Source: VXYL01 sp964348085
Lineage (GTDB): Bacteria; Pseudomonadota; Gammaproteobacteria; Pseudomonadales; Azotimanducaceae
Length of the DNA: 64,000 nt
NCBI GenBank assembly: GCA_964348085.1
Contig: CAYGBI010000013.1
Coordinates: forward strand, 1 to 64,000
Direction: 5' to 3'
In this document: positions 25,733 through 33,611 of the stretch, piece by piece
How the letters are laid out: the number at the start of each line of letters is the position of its first letter
Numbering within the stretch: the stretch's first letter is position 1
Made by a program: the position numbers and the translations under genes
The notes under the pieces: model-generated
What the model was told of the DNA's origin: nothing
Database searches by the model: none
Seen by the model: only the letters and a program-made list of their open reading frames with translations

Positions 25733-27283
25733 CTAGATCAACGCTTCGATTAGATGCGGGCCACCGGCGGCCAGCGCAGCGGTCAGTGCGTCGTCGAACT
25801 CCTCGCAGGTGGTGGCCCTAGCGCCGGCGACGCCTTGCGCCTCGGCCAATGCGACCCAGTTCAAGTCGGGGCGCGATAGGTCAAAGAGGCTTGCGGCGCG
25901 ATCGCCGATTTCGTTTATGCCAAGGCGGCGATACTCCACTTCCAAGATGTTGTATTGGCGGTTGGAGAAGATAACGCTGATAAGGTTCAACTGCTCCCGC
26001 GCCGCGGTCCACAAGAACTGATTGGTGTACATTGCGCCGCCGTCGCCGAGCAAGGCGAACGTCGGTCGGTTGGGACACGCGACGGCCGCGCCTACCGCCG
26101 CCGGGCCACCTTGACCGATGGATCCACCGGTCAAATTCAGCCAAGTGTGGCGCACCGAGCGCTGCATCGCCGGGTAGGCGGCACCGCCGCCGCCGGAGTC
26201 CACGGCGACGATGCTGTCGTCCGGCACGCGGGCCGCAAGTGTGGCGGCTATGCCGCGCACGGTTAAGGGGCCGGACGGAATCTCCGGTCGTTTTCCTTGC
26301 GGCAACTCGGCCTCGCCGGCGTCAAGCGCGTTCGCCAAGTCCTCCAAGGCGCTCGCCACGTCCTCGTGGCGGTGCGCCACACGGACGACATCGCAGGTCT
26401 CCGGCACCAAGTCGCTCGGTAACTGGCGGTAAGCGAAAAAACTCACCGGCCGCTCGCCGCCGAGCAAGACCAGCGTGCGCACGGACTTCAACAAATCGAG
26501 GATTTGCTCGGGGAAATAGGGCAAGCGGTGGACGAGCGGCAGGTTCGGCCCCGCCTCCACCCGCGCCGGGAACGTCGGCGAGTACACCTGACAACCGGTT
26601 TTCGCCGCGATGCGGCCGGCGGCCACGACGCCACGCTCGCTCAAGCCGTTGCCGTCGACGAACAATATCGACCGCGAGTCGATCTGTTTCGCCGCAGCCT
26701 CGACGACGTCCGCCGGCACCCTCGGTTTCTGGACCTCGGCCGCAAAGCGCGAGGGTTTCTGCGCCGGTCGCCCGTTCCCCCAAGCGCAGTCGGCGGGCAA
26801 GATCAACGTCGCGATGCCGCCCGTCGGGTCGGGATTCGCGGCCATCGCCGAACGCACGGCATCGGCGGCGTCGAGCCCCGCGCCTTCGCTGGTGCGCGAC
26901 GTTCTAATCCATGCCGATACGGGTTTGGCGACGGCCTCAATATCGGCCGTGAGCGGTGCGTCGTAGGCGACGTGGTGGATGGCGTGGTCGCCAACGACAT
27001 TGATGAGCGGCGTCGCCGCCCGTCGGCAATTGTGCAGGTTGGCGATGCCGTTGCCCAAACCCGCGCCCAAGTGCAGCAGCGTGTACGCCGGCGAACCCTT
27101 CATGCGTCCGTAGCCGTCCGCCGCTCCTGTGCATACGCCCTCGAAAAGGCACAAGATCGGCCGTGCCTCGGGCACCGCGTCAATGGCCTGCACCAAGTGC
27201 ATCTCGGAGGTTCCAGGATTGGCGAAGCAGGTGTCCACGTCGTGGGCGAGCAGGGTTCGGATGACGCTTTCTGCGCCGTTCAT
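25733..27283 (-). CDS. Thiamine-diphosphate-dependent enzyme, acetolactate synthase/benzoylformate decarboxylase-like
   Basis: The 516-residue protein has the three-domain ThDP fold. The N-terminal PYR domain has CFANPGTSEMHLVQAID and the cofactor-activating Glu in LCLFEGVCTGAADGYG. The central domain contains VDGNGLSERG. The C-terminal PP domain carries the ThDP motif GDGGAMYTNQFLWTAARE, ending in FSNRQYNIL. It is closest in pattern to decarboxylases annotated as acetolactate synthase large subunit or MdlC-like; the 2-oxoacid substrate is unknown. Start 27283 has GGAG about 9 nt upstream. It is divergent from the NIPSNAP-like gene. Confidence 0.88.
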   Translation of the reverse strand: MNGAESVIRTLLAHDVDTCFANPGTSEMHLVQAIDAVPEARPILCLFEGVCTGAADGYGRMKGSPAYTLLHLGAGLGNGIANLHNCRRAATPLINVVGDHAIHHVAYDAPLTADIEAVAKPVSAWIRTSRTSEGAGLDAADAVRSAMAANPDPTGGIATLILPADCAWGNGRPAQKPSRFAAEVQKPRVPADVVEAAAKQIDSRSILFVDGNGLSERGVVAAGRIAAKTGCQVYSPTFPARVEAGPNLPLVHRLPYFPEQILDLLKSVRTLVLLGGERPVSFFAYRQLPSDLVPETCDVVRVAHRHEDVASALEDLANALDAGEAELPQGKRPEIPSGPLTVRGIAATLAARVPDDSIVAVDSGGGGAAYPAMQRSVRHTWLNLTGGSIGQGGPAAVGAAVACPNRPTFALLGDGGAMYTNQFLWTAAREQLNLISVIFSNRQYNILEVEYRRLGINEIGDRAASLFDLSRPDLNWVALAEAQGVAGARATTCEEFDDALTAALAAGGPHLIEALI

Positions 27284-27366
27284 AGGCTTGGCTCCAGAGC
27301 GCGAGTGGGAGCGCGGCAGTTTGCCATATACTTCCGTGACGTTCGCCGCCTTGGATTTGACGCAAA

Positions 27367-27951
27367 GTGATCTACGCCTTCTCACGCCTTAAGACCGCCG
27401 GCCGCGACTACCGCGTTGCCTATGATCGTTTGCGTGCCAACGGCTATGCCGCCTTGGCGCCGGCCAGTGTTTGGGGCGCATTCCACGGTTTGTTCGGCGT
27501 CGGCTCCAACGAGCTGATCCTTGTCACCTACGGTGATGTGGCGGATGTGGATGCCGCTATCGCAAGGGCGGAGGAAGTGACCGCTGTGGACACCCTGCTG
27601 CTCGAACCCACCGTGCGACCGACCGAACACGAACAGCGCCGCCAAGAAGGGTTGTACGTGTTCCGATTCTTCGATGTCGAGCACAAGGACGTGGACGAAA
27701 TCGCCAGTCTTTCCTTCGAAGCTTGGAAGGATTTCGAGCGGGGCGTCGACTACTCGGCGGTGCCGCAGGGGTTGTTTCGGCAGCACGACCCGCAAGCACC
27801 CACCGGCAAAATGCTGCTGTGTACTTGGTACGACGGCTTGGACTCTTGGACTGCGTCGCGCACGCCTCCGGGCAATGCCGGGCACAACTTCCGCCGTCGT
27901 CACACGCTAACCCGCGGCACCATCGCCTACGCTACTCGGCTCATCACTTGA
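27367..27951 (+). CDS. Protein with tandem dimeric alpha-beta barrel domains, NIPSNAP-like
   Basis: The 194-residue protein starts at GTG. Its two halves each suggest a ferredoxin-like barrel strand set, and the second, EGLYVFRFFDVEHKDVDEIA with WKDFERG, resembles NIPSNAP or Dabb-type domains. Function is unknown; such small barrels often bind or isomerise hydrophobic metabolites. The stop overlaps the TTG start of the next gene (TTGA), so they are co-translated. Confidence 0.65.
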   Translation: MIYAFSRLKTAGRDYRVAYDRLRANGYAALAPASVWGAFHGLFGVGSNELILVTYGDVADVDAAIARAEEVTAVDTLLLEPTVRPTEHEQRRQEGLYVFRFFDVEHKDVDEIASLSFEAWKDFERGVDYSAVPQGLFRQHDPQAPTGKMLLCTWYDGLDSWTASRTPPGNAGHNFRRRHTLTRGTIAYATRLIT

Positions 27952-28367
27952 AGATCGAAGTCACGCGCACATCGACGCGCAAAGAAACCGAGTTGGCGTT
28001 GTTCGCCAACGACACTTTCTACCTCGCGTTCGCCCAGAAAGACATCCATGCCATGGAGCGCCTGTGGGCGACGCAACACGCCACTGTCTGCATCCACCCC
28101 GGCTGGCCGGCCATCACCGGCAGGCAACAGATCGTGGCGAGCTGGCGGTCTATCTTGAGCAACCCGGAGCAACCCGGCATCGATTTCTACAACGCCACGG
28201 CCAATAGGATCGGTACTACCGTGATGGTGACCTGTTACGAGCAACTTTCCGGTTCAATCTGCGTCGCCACCAACGGCTTCGTGCGGGAGGGCGCCGCCAT
28301 GCGTCTGTTCCACCACCATGCCGGCCCGTGCGCCAATCCACCGCAACCCACCGGCACCGGGCGCTGA
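27948..28367 (+). CDS. SnoaL-like (NTF2 superfamily) protein
   Basis: The 139-residue protein matches the SnoaL-like cone fold: a long N-terminal helix (ELALFANDTFYLAFAQKDIH), then LWATQHATVCIHPGW, GRQQIVASWRSIL, and a C-terminal strand TNGFVREGAAMRLFHHHA. The family includes small enzymes and stress proteins of unknown role. Its TTG start overlaps the stop of the upstream NIPSNAP-like gene, so the pair probably acts together. The C-terminal tail is proline-rich. Confidence 0.8.
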   Translation: MKIEVTRTSTRKETELALFANDTFYLAFAQKDIHAMERLWATQHATVCIHPGWPAITGRQQIVASWRSILSNPEQPGIDFYNATANRIGTTVMVTCYEQLSGSICVATNGFVREGAAMRLFHHHAGPCANPPQPTGTGR

Positions 28368-28674
28368 GTTCGCAAGCAAACCACGGGTTGGACCTCCGCA
28401 TACCCACGGGTTGAATAGGCTGCAAATCACGGGTTGGATGCGCCGCGAATGCGGCTTGGACGTCCGTCGCGACCCGCGACTGCGACAGCCGCATCCTTCG
28501 CCCATTGGCGCGAAACGTTGTATGCCGTTCCGCGACCGCGTAGACACAGACGAAAGCGGCCCGCCGGGTGTGCTCGGCGTACTCGACGCGGGTTACGGCT
28601 ACCTGCGTGAGGGCGGCGTGGCCGTGGCGCCGATTGCCGCTATTGGGCCGTAACGGCCAAGCCGCCCACGTTCC
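28368..28674. other. Intergenic stretch with three short direct repeats
   Basis: Between the SnoaL-like gene and the convergent acyl-CoA dehydrogenase the motif CACGGGTTG (CCCACGGGTTG in one copy) occurs three times, near 28381, 28400 and 28425, spaced about 19-25 bp. A plus-strand frame to 28653 ends in LDAGYGYLREGGVAVAP, which might be the decayed end of a coding sequence, but I cannot place it in a family. No terminator is obvious. Confidence 0.45.
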
Positions 28675-29820
28675 TCAATACCCTTCGAGCTCGCCATAGC
28701 GGTTGCGGTGGAAGTTCACGTCGCCGAAGGTCTGCTCGGTCACCGCGGCGCGCTTGATGAAGAAGCCGATGTCGAACTCGTCGGTCATGCCGATGCCGCC
28801 GTGCATCTGAATGCCCTCCCGAGAGACCGTGTGGAAGGTCTCGCCGACCTTCGCCTTGGTCAAGCTGGCGAGCTTGGCGACTTCCGCAGGGTCGCGGGCT
28901 TCGTCCAACGCCGTGAGCGCTTCGAGCACGCAGGATTTCGACAGCTCGATCTCGCAGAACATGTTGGCGGCGCGATGCTTCAGCGCTTGGAAGGAGCCGA
29001 TGGGCACGCCGAACTGCTCGCGTTCCTTCAGGTATTGGACGGTGCGCTCGAAGCATTCTTGAGTGCTGCCGAGCATTTCCGCGCAGATGCCGATGCGGGC
29101 GATGTCCAAGGCGGGGTCCAATACGGCGGCGCCCTTGCCTTCCTCGCCGATCAGCGCGTCGTTGCCGACGGCGACATTCTCGAACTCGATGTTGGCCGCG
29201 TTGCGGCTGTCCACCATCTTGGTGCGGGTCACCGTCACGCCGTCGGCGCCGCGGTCCACCAAGAATAGGGAGAGGCCATCGCGGTCGCCGGCTGCGCCCG
29301 AACTGCGGGCAACGACGATGAGTTTGTCGGCCACATGGCCGTCCAAGACGAACGTCTTAGCGCCGGAAAGGACATAGCCCGAGTCGGTCCTCTCCGCGGT
29401 CATTTTGCTGCCGTAGGGGCTGTGGCGGTGGGATTCCTCCAACGCCAAGGCGAGCTGCAACTCGCCGGCCGTCACTTTGGGCAGCACCGCGGCTTTTTGC
29501 GCGTCGCTGCCGCCCAAGTTGATGATCGTGCCGCCGAGCCAAACGGTGGCGTACAGCGGACTCGCCGCCAGCGTGCGGCCGGTCTCCTCGGTTACCACAC
29601 CCAAACCCTTGTAGCCGAAGGCGAGCCCACCGTGCTCTTCCGGGAAAGGAATGCCCGCCCAGCCGAGTTCCACCATCTGCGACCACGTTGCACGGTCGAA
29701 GCCGTCGGCGCTGTCGTCGTCGCGCAACTTGCGCAGTTGGCCGATCGGCGCGTTGTTGGTGCAGAAGTCCTTGGCGGTGTCTTTGAGCATGTTTTGCTCG
29801 TCGTTGAGAATCATGGGCAT
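28675..29820 (-). CDS. Acyl-CoA dehydrogenase family protein
   Basis: This 381-residue flavoenzyme has the acyl-CoA dehydrogenase three-domain layout: helical N-terminus with WAGIPFPEEHGGLAFGY, middle beta domain (LALALEESH, GYVLSGAKTFVLDG), and the C-terminal helices with REQFGVPIGSFQALKHRAA and QMHGGIGMTDEFDIGFFIKR. It would introduce a double bond into an acyl-CoA using FAD. The substrate is unknown; the sequence style resembles members acting on branched or steroid side-chain thioesters. ATG 29820 has GGAG about 9 nt upstream. The DUF169 gene diverges 117 bp away. Confidence 0.92.
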   Translation of the reverse strand: MPMILNDEQNMLKDTAKDFCTNNAPIGQLRKLRDDDSADGFDRATWSQMVELGWAGIPFPEEHGGLAFGYKGLGVVTEETGRTLAASPLYATVWLGGTIINLGGSDAQKAAVLPKVTAGELQLALALEESHRHSPYGSKMTAERTDSGYVLSGAKTFVLDGHVADKLIVVARSSGAAGDRDGLSLFLVDRGADGVTVTRTKMVDSRNAANIEFENVAVGNDALIGEEGKGAAVLDPALDIARIGICAEMLGSTQECFERTVQYLKEREQFGVPIGSFQALKHRAANMFCEIELSKSCVLEALTALDEARDPAEVAKLASLTKAKVGETFHTVSREGIQMHGGIGMTDEFDIGFFIKRAAVTEQTFGDVNFHRNRYGELEGY

Positions 29821-29937
29821 CGGTGGCTCTCCGGTGTCGTTGGCTGCAAGTCTACCGTCAAATCGAGTAGATTGGCGCAAGCGAGCCACGCGGCAGCGAC
29901 ACCAATCAGAGCGAGCGGACAACCGAGGAGCAGCGCC

Positions 29938-30723
29938 ATGAGCGACGTAATCGCCACCGATCTCGAGGACATCGACTGGCCGGGACTGGTTGCCGAACTC
30001 AATCGCTATTTGCGCCTGCGTACCACGCCCATCGGCATGAAGTTGTTCGAGACGGTGGCGGAGATGGAGGCGATTCCTCGTATCCGTCGCCCCAAACACG
30101 TACACACCACCGACCAAGTCGTCGGCCAAGCGAGCCGCAACGGTTGGACCGTGGGCATCACCGCCGAGGACCTGGTGGGCGATCAGTGCCGCACCGTGAT
30201 CGGCTTGGCGCCCCGAGACGAGAACTGGCTTTCCGGTCGGCATATGGCGGGCGTTTGGTACGAGAACCAAGAGGAAGCCGCCAAGCACCAACACGCGATG
30301 GACTTGGCGCCCTTCGGCGGGCACGTGGCGATGGCCGTCAGCCCCTTGGCGAGTGGTCGATTGAAGCCGCCGGACATCGCCCTCATTTATGCGACGCCGG
30401 CGCAGATGATTCTGTTCATCAACGGTTTGCAGTGGACTGGCTTCAAAAAACTGGAGTGGGGCTGCGTCGGCGAGTCGGCCTGCGCGGACTCTTGGGGACG
30501 GGCGCTCGCTACCGGAGAACCCAGCCTGTCCATCCCTTGCTTCGCCGAACGGCGCTATGGCGGCGTGATGGAGGACGAACTGCTGATGGCGATTCCGCCA
30601 GGTTATCTGCCGAAGGTCATCGAGGGTTTGGCTAGGCTCTCGCGCAACGGCTTGCGTTACCCGATTCCCCAATACGGCATCAACAACGATGTGCGGGCCG
30701 GCATGGATGTGAGCTACGGGTAG
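29938..30723 (+). CDS. DUF169 family protein
   Basis: The 261-residue protein matches DUF169: TTPIGMKLFE near the start, then RTVIGLAPRDENW, DIALIYATPAQMILFINGLQW, and a Cys-containing WGCVGESACADSW segment with IPCFAERRYGG. The Cys residues suggest iron-sulfur or other metal binding, but no function is established for the family. GAGGAG lies 8 nt before the ATG. The TAG stop is followed at once by GCTACG and the repeat array. Confidence 0.85.
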   Translation: MSDVIATDLEDIDWPGLVAELNRYLRLRTTPIGMKLFETVAEMEAIPRIRRPKHVHTTDQVVGQASRNGWTVGITAEDLVGDQCRTVIGLAPRDENWLSGRHMAGVWYENQEEAAKHQHAMDLAPFGGHVAMAVSPLASGRLKPPDIALIYATPAQMILFINGLQWTGFKKLEWGCVGESACADSWGRALATGEPSLSIPCFAERRYGGVMEDELLMAIPPGYLPKVIEGLARLSRNGLRYPIPQYGINNDVRAGMDVSYG

Positions 30724-30952
30724 CTACGCCGAGCAGACGGACCTCGGCGCGAAGGCCGCTCGCGTCACGAAAGCCGTCGCCTTTTCGCCTAGCCCAAGCC
30801 TTCCCGCCACTTCGTTTGGCCGTCGCTGTCGGCGGCCAAACGACCTGCTCGCGCCACGAAAGCCGCTGCCTCCCGGTACCGCCTTCGCCCCAGCCTAAGC
30901 CGCCCTAGCAGGCCGTCGATTTCGCGGCTAACGCCAAGTCCGACGGCCGCTA
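30724..30952 (-). repeat. Dispersed repeat, tandem pair in minus orientation
   Basis: Two reverse box copies (about 30763-30806 and 30851-30907) alternate with two stem-loops. The first stem-loop has perfect 11-bp arms TCGTTTGGCCG (30812-30822) and CGGCCAAACGA (30833-30843); its sequence differs completely from other loci, yet pairing is kept, which implies selection or a mechanism acting on structure. The second has arms GGCCGTCG (30911-30918) and CGACGGCC (30941-30948). The array ends in CGCTAG, whose CTA is the TPR gene stop. Confidence 0.85.
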
Positions 30953-32278
30953 GCGCCCATCGTTCGCCGTCGCCAGACGCGAGAACCACTGTTCGCCCAA
31001 GTGCGGTGCGCGGCGGGTCCACCGAGCTGCCGCCAAGGTGTGCGCCGATTCGGTCGCGCCGCCACGCAAGAGGGCCGCGAGCGCGAGATCGATAAATACG
31101 TCGCGCTGGGCGTTGCTGCCGCCCAAACGCGGCAATTCCGCCAACGCTTCGCCAAAGCACGTGGCGGCTTCGTCGTAACGACCGGCGCTGAGGGCGTCGA
31201 TGGCGCGGCATACCTCGGCCACCACCGGACCGCTCGGTTGTCGTCCAGCCGCCAGCCGTTCCGCCACGCCGTCCAAGAGCGTGCGCAACGCTTCCCGATC
31301 ACCGACCGACGCCCATACCAAAGCCAAGTGGACGTTGACGAAGGGCACGCCCGGTTTAGCGAAATGCTCGGCGGCGAAGGCGGCGAGTTCCCGCCGTTGG
31401 TCGACGGCCAAGGGCTGCCCGTAGACCGCGCATCGACTGACGAACGAAGCGCAGTCGATCATGGTGAACATCGGCAACGCTTGTACCGCCGGGGGGCGGA
31501 TGGCGTCCTGATAGATCGAGAAAGCGAGCTCGGCGTCGCCCCGTTGCAGAGCGGACGTCGCCCGGTGCCACGCCAAATGACCGTGCAATAGCGCGGATCG
31601 GTCGTAGCTTGGCAGCCACGCGGCGATGAACGCTTCTCCCTCGGCGGCTGCGCCTTCCTCGTAGTAGCCGTGTACTCGGCCATGCACGGCGTTGGCGTTG
31701 TCGGGGCGCAACGCTAGGGCGCGTTCCAACTTGGCGATGCCGGCGGCGGTGCGGCCAACCTCCACATAGGCCCAGCCGATGGCCGCTAGGAACCACCAAT
31801 CCTCCTCGCCCCAAGCGGGGACAACGCTGTCCAGAAGCGCCACTTGGCGTGCCTCGAAGTCCACATAGCCGCCGAAGCCGAGAAAACCGTAGACGCCGAG
31901 CGCGAAAGACAGCGGCACCGCGTCGCGCGGATACCGAGAAGCATGTTCGCGCACCAGCGGCAACGCCTGTTTGGATTTGCCGTGAACCGCCAAGCTGACG
32001 ATGCCGGCGTGCTGCCGCTCGCGCTCCGGCAGTTCTACGGCCAAGTCCCGTGCGCGGGCGGCAAACCGCCGCGCTTGGGCCGTGTCGCCCGCCTGCAACA
32101 GCGTGCGCGCCTTGGTGCAATGCGCGAGCGCGAAGTCGGGATCCAGCTCAAGCGCCTCGTCGATCAAGTCGTCGCCGCCCGGCTGGAGCGCGAACAAGCG
32201 ATCCACGGCCTCATCGTTCAACTCGGCGGCGCGGGAGGAAACCGTGCTGATGGGCTGCTCGAAACGGTCTTTGTACAT
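30950..32278 (-). CDS. Tetratricopeptide-repeat protein, TTC38-like
   Basis: The 442-residue protein is almost wholly helical. It has TPR-like pairs such as ALELDPDFALAHCTKARTLL, WWFLAAIGWAYVEVGRTAAG and ALALRPDNANAVHGRVHGYY, and GHLAWHRATSALQRGD, which resembles the TTC38 family (no known enzyme activity). There is no signal peptide. The start at 32278 gives a typical beginning for the group (MYKDRFEQPIST), but its GGAGG is too close, so an in-frame ATG further upstream cannot be excluded. The TAG stop is formed by the CTAG border of the repeat array. Confidence 0.78.
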   Translation of the reverse strand: MYKDRFEQPISTVSSRAAELNDEAVDRLFALQPGGDDLIDEALELDPDFALAHCTKARTLLQAGDTAQARRFAARARDLAVELPERERQHAGIVSLAVHGKSKQALPLVREHASRYPRDAVPLSFALGVYGFLGFGGYVDFEARQVALLDSVVPAWGEEDWWFLAAIGWAYVEVGRTAAGIAKLERALALRPDNANAVHGRVHGYYEEGAAAEGEAFIAAWLPSYDRSALLHGHLAWHRATSALQRGDAELAFSIYQDAIRPPAVQALPMFTMIDCASFVSRCAVYGQPLAVDQRRELAAFAAEHFAKPGVPFVNVHLALVWASVGDREALRTLLDGVAERLAAGRQPSGPVVAEVCRAIDALSAGRYDEAATCFGEALAELPRLGGSNAQRDVFIDLALAALLRGGATESAHTLAAARWTRRAPHLGEQWFSRLATANDGR

Positions 32279-32359
32279 GCCTCCGGCGCTCTTAAGGCCG
32301 CACTTGCCGGCGCGGTTATCTATCATAGCCTTGTCTTTCGCCGCGAGTTGCCAAGCGCG

Positions 32360-32707
32360 TTGCGTATCAACCTGCTCATCCAAGGTGCGCCGTCCGCGAC
32401 CGCCGCCGCGCAAAGCGCCTGCGCGTTCGCCCGCGCCGCGCTCGCCGCCGGTCACAGCGTCGGCAGCGTGTTCTTCTACAAGGACGCGGCGGCCATCGGC
32501 AATCGTTTCGCCACCGACGATGCTGGCGTGCGCGACGGCTGGAAGGCGCTCGCCGCCGAGGGCGGCTTCGAGTTGATGGTGTGCATCTCGGCCGCCGGAC
32601 GACGGGGCGTGGTCGAGAACGGGTCCGTCGCGGACGGTTTCACCATCGTCGGTTTAGGGCAACTCATCGGCGCCATGGAGGAGTGCGACCGGTTGGTCAC
32701 CTTCTAA
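32360..32707 (+). CDS. tusD: Sulfurtransferase TusD/DsrE subunit
   Basis: This is the 115-residue DsrE-fold subunit of the TusBCD complex, which relays sulfur from TusA to TusE for 2-thiouridine in tRNA. It starts INLLIQGAPSAT and carries the active-site Cys in ELMVCISAAGRRGV. The start is a TTG at 32360, giving the usual MRINLL-type beginning; the ribosome-binding site is weak. It is the first of four tightly packed genes and is divergent from the TPR gene. Confidence 0.88.
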   Translation: MRINLLIQGAPSATAAAQSACAFARAALAAGHSVGSVFFYKDAAAIGNRFATDDAGVRDGWKALAAEGGFELMVCISAAGRRGVVENGSVADGFTIVGLGQLIGAMEECDRLVTF

Positions 32708-32710
32708 GCC

Positions 32711-33037
32711 GTGAAGCGTGTGCTCTATCTCATCCGCCGCCGCCCCGGCGTGCTTGCCGACGAAACCATCGACATGGCGCTCGTGTCCGGCGTCTTCGAG
32801 CAGCAGACGTCGGTTTTGTTCATGGACGACGGCGTCTATCAACTCTTGGCCCTGGGGGATCGCCAGTCGTCGGTCAAGGCGCTGCCGACTTACGACGTAG
32901 GCGACATCCATGTCGCCGCGGACAGCTTGACGGCGCGTCGGATCGCCCCGGAGGCCATCGACATGGATGTGCGGGTCGTCGACGCGGTGGCTGTGCGTCG
33001 CCTGTTGGCCACGCACGACATCGTGGTGTCGGACTGA
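32711..33037 (+). CDS. tusC: Sulfur relay protein TusC/DsrF
   Basis: This 108-residue DsrF-like subunit begins LYLIRRRPGVLADETIDMAL and includes VLFMDDGVYQLL. It starts at a GTG three bases after the tusD stop, and its stop shares an A with the tusB ATG (TGATG). TusC has no catalytic Cys in known systems, and none is seen at that position here. Confidence 0.88.
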   Translation: MKRVLYLIRRRPGVLADETIDMALVSGVFEQQTSVLFMDDGVYQLLALGDRQSSVKALPTYDVGDIHVAADSLTARRIAPEAIDMDVRVVDAVAVRRLLATHDIVVSD

Positions 33038-33300
33038 TGGCCACGCTGCATTTGCTCGCCAACCCGGATGCGGCGGCTTCCTGCCTCGCCGCGCTGGCGG
33101 AGGATGACGCGCTGCTCGCTCTTGGCGACGGCGTTTACGCTCTTGACGAGGTCGCGGCCCAGACGACAGCGGCTCGCGTCGGCGTGCTGGGCGAGGACGC
33201 CAGCGTGCGTGGCGTCTCGCCGCACGGGGTTCGCGAACTTTCCTACGCGGAGTTCGTGGCTTGGGTGGTCGAGTGCGAGCGCAGCGTCACATGGTGCTGA
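33037..33300 (+). CDS. tusB: Sulfur relay protein TusB/DsrH
   Basis: This is the 87-residue DsrH-family third subunit of the TusBCD hexamer, with LHLLANPDAA, ALLALGDGVYAL and SYAEFVAWVVE. It starts within the tusC stop and overlaps tusE by 10 bp, consistent with strict stoichiometry. Confidence 0.85.
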   Translation: MATLHLLANPDAAASCLAALAEDDALLALGDGVYALDEVAAQTTAARVGVLGEDASVRGVSPHGVRELSYAEFVAWVVECERSVTWC

Positions 33301-33602
33301 CGCTCGACGAAGACGGCCACTTGAAGGACGCGGGCGCATGGTCCGAAGCGGTCGCTCTTCAATTGGCGGCGGACGCCGGGATCGTGCTGGGCGACGACCA
33401 CTGGCGCGTCATCAACGGCTTGCGAGCTTTCTACTGCGCCACCGGAGTGTCGCCGTCCATGCGCCCGCTGGTGCGGTTGGCGCGCGAGCGAATCGGCGCG
33501 GACTTGGCGTCGAGCATCGCCCTGCTGCGTCTCTTTCCCGGTAGCCCGGCGGTGCTGGCGGCGAAAATCGCCGGCTTGCCGAGGCCGGACAAGTGCCTGT
33601 GA
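33291..33602 (+). CDS. tusE: Sulfur relay protein TusE/DsrC
   Basis: This 103-residue DsrC-family protein accepts sulfur from TusD and hands it to MnmA. It has HWRVINGLRAFYCATGVSPS and the flexible C-terminal arm AKIAGLPRPDKCL with the penultimate active Cys. The second arm Cys that characterises dissimilatory DsrC is absent, so this is the tRNA-thiolation type rather than a sulfite-reductase partner. Confidence 0.92.
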   Translation: MVLTLDEDGHLKDAGAWSEAVALQLAADAGIVLGDDHWRVINGLRAFYCATGVSPSMRPLVRLARERIGADLASSIALLRLFPGSPAVLAAKIAGLPRPDKCL

Positions 33603-33611
33603 GCGGCCGAA

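Noticed and set aside
28376..28440. Possible CRISPR array
   Set aside because: The repeats are only 9-11 bp and imperfect, there are three copies, and no cas gene is near.
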